Shown: in pieces, positions 60,170 through 64,000 of the stretch
Position numbering within the stretch: position 1 is the first letter of the stretch
Layout: each line of letters starts with the position of its first letter
Assembly (NCBI RefSeq): GCF_001673315.1
Contig: NZ_LZLQ01000015.1
Span: forward strand, 1-64,000
Length of the DNA stretch: 64,000 bases
Source: Mycobacterium asiaticum
Lineage (GTDB): Bacteria; Actinomycetota; Actinomycetes; Mycobacteriales; Mycobacteriaceae
Reading direction: 5' to 3'
Translations under genes and position numbers: made by a program
The notes under the pieces: generated by a model
Database searches by the model: none
Seen by the model: only the letters and a program-made list of their open reading frames with translations
What the model was told of the DNA's origin: nothing

Positions 60170-61308
60170 GACACCGAGCCCGCCTTCGCGGCCATGTTCG
60201 CCTCGATCTGTCTCATCCACGCCTCGTAGGGCCTGGTGGTGTCCAGCTCGAACTCGAAGCGGTCCACCATGTCTGGCTGCACGTCGGCCACGTCGACATA
60301 GAACTGCTGATACCAGCGTCGCAGTTGGTAGACCGGACCGTCCTCCTCGACCAGCAGCGGGTTGTCGATGCGCGCCTTGTGCCGCCAGATCTCGACGTCC
60401 TGCTCGAAACCCATCTTCACGTAATCGCCGAGGCTGATCGCGGTCTGCATGGCCGCCTCACCCGGTAGCGTCTCGGACTTCTTGACGATGATGCCGTATT
60501 GCAGCACAAACGAATTCGCGTCGATCGGATAGTGGCAGTTGATCAGGACGGTCTGCTGGTCACCGTCCTCGTAGTGGTAGGTGAGATCGTCGATCATGAA
60601 AGAGGGCCCGAAGTAGGACGCCACCGAGGTGGTGCCCAACATCTTCGAACCCTCACCGCCCATGTCCGGCCGACCCTCGCCGTTCATGTACTGCGTCGCC
60701 ACCTGCCCTTCGAAAATGTTCTTGAAATAGGTGGGCAGCGAGCCATGAATGTAGAAGAAGTGCGCCATGTCCACGACGTTGTCGATGATCTCGCGGCAGT
60801 TGCTACCGACGACGGTGGTGTACCAGTGCCAGTCGGTCCACTCGTCGCTGCTCGCCCCTTCGATGCGCGGAATGCCGACTTCCGGCGGCGGCGGGTTGCG
60901 CTCGGGGTCATTCCACACGAACAGCATGCCGTCCTGCTCCATGGTCGTCCACGTCGCCGTACGAGCTAGCCGCGGCGCGCGCCGCGCGTAGGGCACCTGC
61001 TTGCACCGTCCGTCACCACCCCACCGCCAGTCGTGGAACGGGCAGGCGATCTCGTTGCCCTTGACCTGCCCCTGCGAGAGGTCACCACCCATGTGGCGGC
61101 AATAACTGTCCAGCACATTGACCTTGCCATCGCCGCTGCGGAAGACCACGAGTCGCTGGCCGAATGCGTTGACCGCGTGCGGTTTACCGTCGCTGAAATC
61201 TCGGACCAGGCCCAGGCAGTGCCAGCCGCGAGCGAACCGCGCAGGCGCGCCTTGGGCTTCGATGAGCCGAATCTCGTCGGCTTCGGGCTGCGACGTCATA
61301 ACCCCCAT
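60166..61308 (-). CDS. kshA: Rieske non-heme iron oxygenase, KshA-like (3-ketosteroid 9-alpha-hydroxylase)
   Basis: The 380-residue protein matches KshA (Rv3526) in length and landmarks. The Rieske cluster is CRH (70-72) with CPFH (89-92). The mononuclear iron site has NVVDMAHFFYIH with His183 and His188, and a distant Asp in QDVEIWRH. KshA hydroxylates C9 of 3-ketosteroids, using electrons from the reductase KshB, which is not in the window. Given many KshA paralogues in the genus, the true substrate may be a bile acid, sterol or other polycyclic ketone. ATG at 61308 is chosen (GAGAGG upstream); 61299 is an alternative. Confidence 0.87.
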   Translation of the reverse strand: MGVMTSQPEADEIRLIEAQGAPARFARGWHCLGLVRDFSDGKPHAVNAFGQRLVVFRSGDGKVNVLDSYCRHMGGDLSQGQVKGNEIACPFHDWRWGGDGRCKQVPYARRAPRLARTATWTTMEQDGMLFVWNDPERNPPPPEVGIPRIEGASSDEWTDWHWYTTVVGSNCREIIDNVVDMAHFFYIHGSLPTYFKNIFEGQVATQYMNGEGRPDMGGEGSKMLGTTSVASYFGPSFMIDDLTYHYEDGDQQTVLINCHYPIDANSFVLQYGIIVKKSETLPGEAAMQTAISLGDYVKMGFEQDVEIWRHKARIDNPLLVEEDGPVYQLRRWYQQFYVDVADVQPDMVDRFEFELDTTRPYEAWMRQIEANMAAKAGSVS

Positions 61309-61355
61309 TGAACGCCTCTCGGTCTGGCTTTGGGGCGGCGATGTTCCACTGATCA

Positions 61356-61368
61356 GGAAGACTCTTCC
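61356..61368. promoter_or_regulatory. Inverted repeat in the KshA/KstD divergent promoter
   Basis: GGAAGA-c-TCTTCC is a perfect 6-bp inverted repeat in the 94-base gap between the divergent kshA-like and kstD-like genes. It differs from the KstR and KstR2 consensus motifs as I remember them, which suggests control by a local regulator such as the PadR gene at 63097. Confidence 0.45.
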
Positions 61369-61402
61369 GCGGCCGCGTCCCACCGGCCTAGCGTGGCGCA
61401 CT

Positions 61403-63100
61403 GTGACTGCACCCAGCGCGACGATCCCCGCGGGGCTTGCCGTTGCCGACACATGCGTGGACCTGCTGGTGGTCGGCTCCGGCACCGGGATGGCTGCGGC
61501 CCTGGCCGCCCACGAGCTGGGACTGTCGGTGTTGATCGTGGAGAAGTCGTCCTTAGTCGGCGGGTCGACCGCTCGCTCGGGCGGCGCCCTATGGTTGCCC
61601 GCCGGGCCCGTGCTGCAGGAAGCCGGGGCCGACGACTCGACAACGAAGGCCACCACCTATTTGGACGCGGTGGTCGCCGGGTCCGCACCCGCGCGGCGGT
61701 CGGCCGCCTTCATCGAACAGGTACCCGCCCTGGTCGAAATGTTGCGCCGCACTACACCGTTACGGCTGTTCTGGGCCCGCGATTACGCCGACTACCACCC
61801 AGAACAACCCGGCGGGAGCGCTTTGGGCCGCACCTGCGAGTGCCACCCCTTGGACACCGCCATCCTGGGTGCCTACCGCACCCGATTGCGCCCGGGCGTG
61901 CTCGAAACGGGATTCGCCATACCAACGACGGGTGCCGACTACCGGTGGATGAATCTCGTCACCCGCGTACCGCGCAAGGGCATACCGACCTTCGGCAAAC
62001 GGATCGCCCAGGGCATGGGCGGGCGGCTGATCGGCCGGCGTTACGCGGCGGGCGGCCAAGGTCTGGCCGCCGGCTTGTTCGCCGGGGTGCTGCGGGCGGG
62101 CATCCCGGTATGGACCGACACCGCGTTGTCGCATCTGCTCGGTGATGGTGACCGGGTGACCGGCGCGGTGTTGAACCATGGTGGGCGCGAAGTGACCGTG
62201 TCTGCCCGGCGCGGCGTGGTGCTGGCCGCTGGCGGGTTCGACCACAGCATGGACATGCGGTGGAAGTTCCAGTCGGAGTCACTGGGCGCAAACTTGAGCC
62301 TCGGCGCCGACACCAACACGGGCGACGGGATCCGGGTGGCCCAGGAGATGGGTGCCGGCATCGCCCTGATGGACCAGGCTTGGTGGTTCCCGGCGATCGC
62401 GCCGCTGCCCGGCAAGGCACCTGCGGTGCTACTGGCCGAACGGTCGTTGCCCGGTTGTCTGATCGTGAATCAGCATGGGCGCCGATTCACCAATGAGGCA
62501 TCGGATTACATGTCGTTCGGTCAGCGGCTGCTCGCCCTGGAACGCTCGGGCAATCCCGTCGACACCATGTGGATCGTCTTCGATCAGCAATACCGGAACA
62601 GTTATGTTTTTGGCGCCGAACTCTTTCCGCGGATGCGGGTGCCACAAGCCTGGTACGACGCGGGAATCGCCGCACGAGCCGACACGTTAGCCGAGTTGGC
62701 GGCGCGGATCAGCGTCCCGGGGCCCGAGTTCGCTGAGACGATGGGGCGTTTCAACGAAAATGCGGCTGCTGGAAAGGATCTGGAGTTCGCCCGGGGGGAC
62801 AGCGCCTATGATCGCTACTACGGCGACCCGACTGTCCGGCCCAACCCCAACCTTCGCCCGCTGAGCAACGGCCCCTTCTATGCGGTCAAGCTGGTGCTCA
62901 GCGACCTAGGCACTTGCGGCGGGCTCATAGCGGACGACCGGGCGCGGGTGTTGCGCGAGGACGGCACCGCGATCGCCGGGCTTTACGCCATCGGGAATAC
63001 CGCCGCTAACGCATTCGGCACCGCGTATCCAGGTGCGGGCGCCACGATCGCGCAGGGATTGGTCTACGGCTACATAGCGGCTCGCGACGCGGTGGGCTAG
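61403..63100 (+). CDS. FAD-dependent 3-ketosteroid dehydrogenase, KstD-like
   Basis: The 565-residue flavoprotein is the same size as KstD. It has the FAD motif GSGTGMAAAL (25-34), VEKSSLVGGSTARSGGALWLP, RFTNEASDYMSF with a candidate catalytic Tyr, and GPFYAVKLVLSDLGTCGG near the C-terminus, where KstD has its Tyr487/Gly491 region. It should introduce a double bond next to a ring ketone, working with KshA to open ring B. The start is GTG at 61403. It ends overlapping the convergent PadR gene by four bases. Delta4(5-alpha) and delta1 specificity cannot be told apart here. Confidence 0.85.
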   Translation: MTAPSATIPAGLAVADTCVDLLVVGSGTGMAAALAAHELGLSVLIVEKSSLVGGSTARSGGALWLPAGPVLQEAGADDSTTKATTYLDAVVAGSAPARRSAAFIEQVPALVEMLRRTTPLRLFWARDYADYHPEQPGGSALGRTCECHPLDTAILGAYRTRLRPGVLETGFAIPTTGADYRWMNLVTRVPRKGIPTFGKRIAQGMGGRLIGRRYAAGGQGLAAGLFAGVLRAGIPVWTDTALSHLLGDGDRVTGAVLNHGGREVTVSARRGVVLAAGGFDHSMDMRWKFQSESLGANLSLGADTNTGDGIRVAQEMGAGIALMDQAWWFPAIAPLPGKAPAVLLAERSLPGCLIVNQHGRRFTNEASDYMSFGQRLLALERSGNPVDTMWIVFDQQYRNSYVFGAELFPRMRVPQAWYDAGIAARADTLAELAARISVPGPEFAETMGRFNENAAAGKDLEFARGDSAYDRYYGDPTVRPNPNLRPLSNGPFYAVKLVLSDLGTCGGLIADDRARVLREDGTAIAGLYAIGNTAANAFGTAYPGAGATIAQGLVYGYIAARDAVG

Positions 63101-63771
63101 TCGGCCGCGCGTTTGGCTTGAACCTGCTTCTCCACCTCACGCCAATAGCCCGGCGCGGGACGCGGTTTGCCGAACCCGCCCTTGGCGGCGGTCTCGATGA
63201 TCGCCCCGGCCTCGTCGATGTCCTTCATCAACTCCAGCGCGAATTCGCGTTCGGCAGCGTAGTACTTCGCCGCCCAGCGCAACGCCATCACCGAATACGC
63301 CCACGCGGGTTGCACCTCGGCGCCCTCGGCGTCTTCGACCGCCTTGCGATACCTGGCTTCGGCATAGGCGACGTGTTCGGCCAGCAGTTCTTTGAGCCGC
63401 GTGGGGTTACTGAGGTGGCCGAACGTAACCCGCAGCAACATGCTGTGCTTGAGTACGGGCGGGTCTAACGGCGCGTTGTTGGTCCAGTCAGTGATGGCGG
63501 CCATGCCGGCCGGGGTGATTTTGTAGAGGCGGCGGCTGCGGGTGCCTTCGTCGCGCTCGACGCGCGAGGTCACCAGGTCCAGGCTCTCCAACTTTTTCAG
63601 CTCGGTGTAGATCTGGCTGTAGGACGGGCTCCAGTAGTAGAGATCGACGCTCCAGTCGATCCATTTCTTCAGGTCGTAGCCCGAGATCTCTTCCTCGTAG
63701 GACATCATGCCCAGCAACGCCCAGCTGGTTGCGGCCAGCGACGACTTGACCTTGTCGCTGGGTTCGCTCAC
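63097..63771 (-). CDS. PadR family transcriptional regulator
   Basis: The 224-residue protein has SLAATSWALLGMMSYEEEISGYDLKKWIDW, then YSQIYTELKKLESLDLV, the PadR winged helix, followed by a helical C-terminal domain (LLRVTFGHLSNPTRLKELLAEHVAYAEARY). It is the only regulator of the 48-64 kb cluster inside the window, so it may control the KstD/KshA genes. The start is GTG at 63771. A GGTT-aac-AACC inverted repeat lies a few bases upstream (around 63780) and could be its own operator. Confidence 0.88.
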   Translation of the reverse strand: MSEPSDKVKSSLAATSWALLGMMSYEEEISGYDLKKWIDWSVDLYYWSPSYSQIYTELKKLESLDLVTSRVERDEGTRSRRLYKITPAGMAAITDWTNNAPLDPPVLKHSMLLRVTFGHLSNPTRLKELLAEHVAYAEARYRKAVEDAEGAEVQPAWAYSVMALRWAAKYYAAEREFALELMKDIDEAGAIIETAAKGGFGKPRPAPGYWREVEKQVQAKRAAD

Positions 63772-63857
63772 CCCGCCAGGTTAACAACCCGGACCGCCGA
63801 ATCGCTCGGGCACGGACCGCTGACCGGGAAAATCTGCGCTGCTCTATCGTGACGGGC

Positions 63858-64000
63858 ATGGTGGATTCGTTTGCGTCATTGACTGATTCGTTGCCCGTCT
63901 ACGAGTCACTGGCCGCATCGGTGCGCCGCTTGATCGATGCGACGATCCGTACCGAGGTGGATCACGACGCGATCGCCGCCGCCACAGCCAAAATCGACAG
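63858..64000 (+). CDS. Partial CDS, N-terminus only; possible thioesterase-like protein
   Basis: The frame opens at ATG 63858 with MVDSFASLTDSLPVYESLAA and runs open to the window edge (47 residues). It is divergent from the PadR gene. The start resembles hypothetical mycobacterial thioesterase-fold proteins, but too little is visible to be sure. Confidence 0.55.
   Translation, partial: MVDSFASLTDSLPVYESLAASVRRLIDATIRTEVDHDAIAAATAKID

Noticed and set aside
1..64000. tRNA, rRNA or riboswitch
   Set aside because: I looked for cloverleaf ends, rRNA-like stretches and leader structures before metabolic genes and found none that I could support by reading.

Overview
The window looks like a mycobacterial chromosome. 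It is GC-rich throughout, starts are often GTG, many neighbouring genes overlap by ATGA or GTGA, and the families are typical of the genus: transmembrane Ser/Thr kinases, several P450s, HsaA-like flavin monooxygenases, FadD/FadE/Ech sets, KshA- and KstD-like steroid enzymes, an F420-type LLM enzyme and a REP13E12 remnant. The order sseB, secreted nucleosidase, MalY-type aminotransferase, with a YjcE-like antiporter and a 459-residue FAD dehydrogenase upstream, recalls the Rv2280-Rv2294 segment of M. tuberculosis H37Rv (from memory, not aligned), but with many added genes. The species cannot be fixed from this sequence alone.

Layout. 0-1.3 kb: a headless PknD-like NHL propeller, preceded by an inverted near-identical copy of part of itself, then a small Cys-rich frame. 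1.4-10.4 kb: FAD-linked dehydrogenase, a sensor kinase divergent from a TetR gene across a 40-bp tandem repeat, an HsaA-like monooxygenase, a DsbA-like protein, a chagasin-like lipoprotein, a DUF5685 protein with an extreme cysteine tail and a Na+/H+ antiporter. 10.5-14.4 kb: two TetR-led pairs (TetR plus aromatic-ring FAD monooxygenase; TetR plus P450). 14.5-25.5 kb: sseB, secreted nucleosidase, M23 lipoprotein, epoxide-hydrolase-like protein, LLM/P450 pair divergent from an SDR, aminotransferase, two convergent genes whose 3' ends run into each other (DUF417 and PadR) and a membrane protein. 25.5-34 kb: CysQ, a second HsaA-like enzyme, a second kinase, three SDR/SRPBCC genes, a lipocalin-like protein and a frameshifted sulfotransferase.

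34.2-37 kb holds the most unusual locus. A 644-residue protein joins a cysteine-dioxygenase-type cupin, a middle segment that reads like a caspase/CHAT-fold peptidase (His274, Cys314) and a class I methyltransferase. It is translationally coupled to a non-housekeeping Asp/Glu racemase of the MurI fold.

37-45.6 kb is an aromatic or ring-cleavage catabolic block: meta-cleavage hydrolase, SDR, Baeyer-Villiger monooxygenase, HsaA-like hydroxylase, HsaC-like extradiol dioxygenase, IclR regulator with a perfect palindrome upstream, a frameshifted esterase and two small A/B-barrel proteins. 45.6-48.3 kb is a small, less GC-rich islet with a REP13E12 relic and a LuxR regulator.

48.3-64 kb is a compact steroid- or terpenoid-like catabolic cluster: SDR and HAPMO-type monooxygenase; FadD, Ech, a FadE pair, SnoaL-like protein, SDR, esterase and a putative Fe(II)-dependent protein in one tightly coupled operon; then SDR, Cys-rich protein and KshA-like Rieske oxygenase divergent from a KstD-like dehydrogenase; and a PadR regulator. 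Together these enzymes could hydroxylate and dehydrogenate a polycyclic ketone, expand or open a ring by Baeyer-Villiger oxidation, and pass the acid to CoA-dependent beta-oxidation. The substrate is inferred, not shown. No tRNA, rRNA, intact insertion sequence or CRISPR array was seen.
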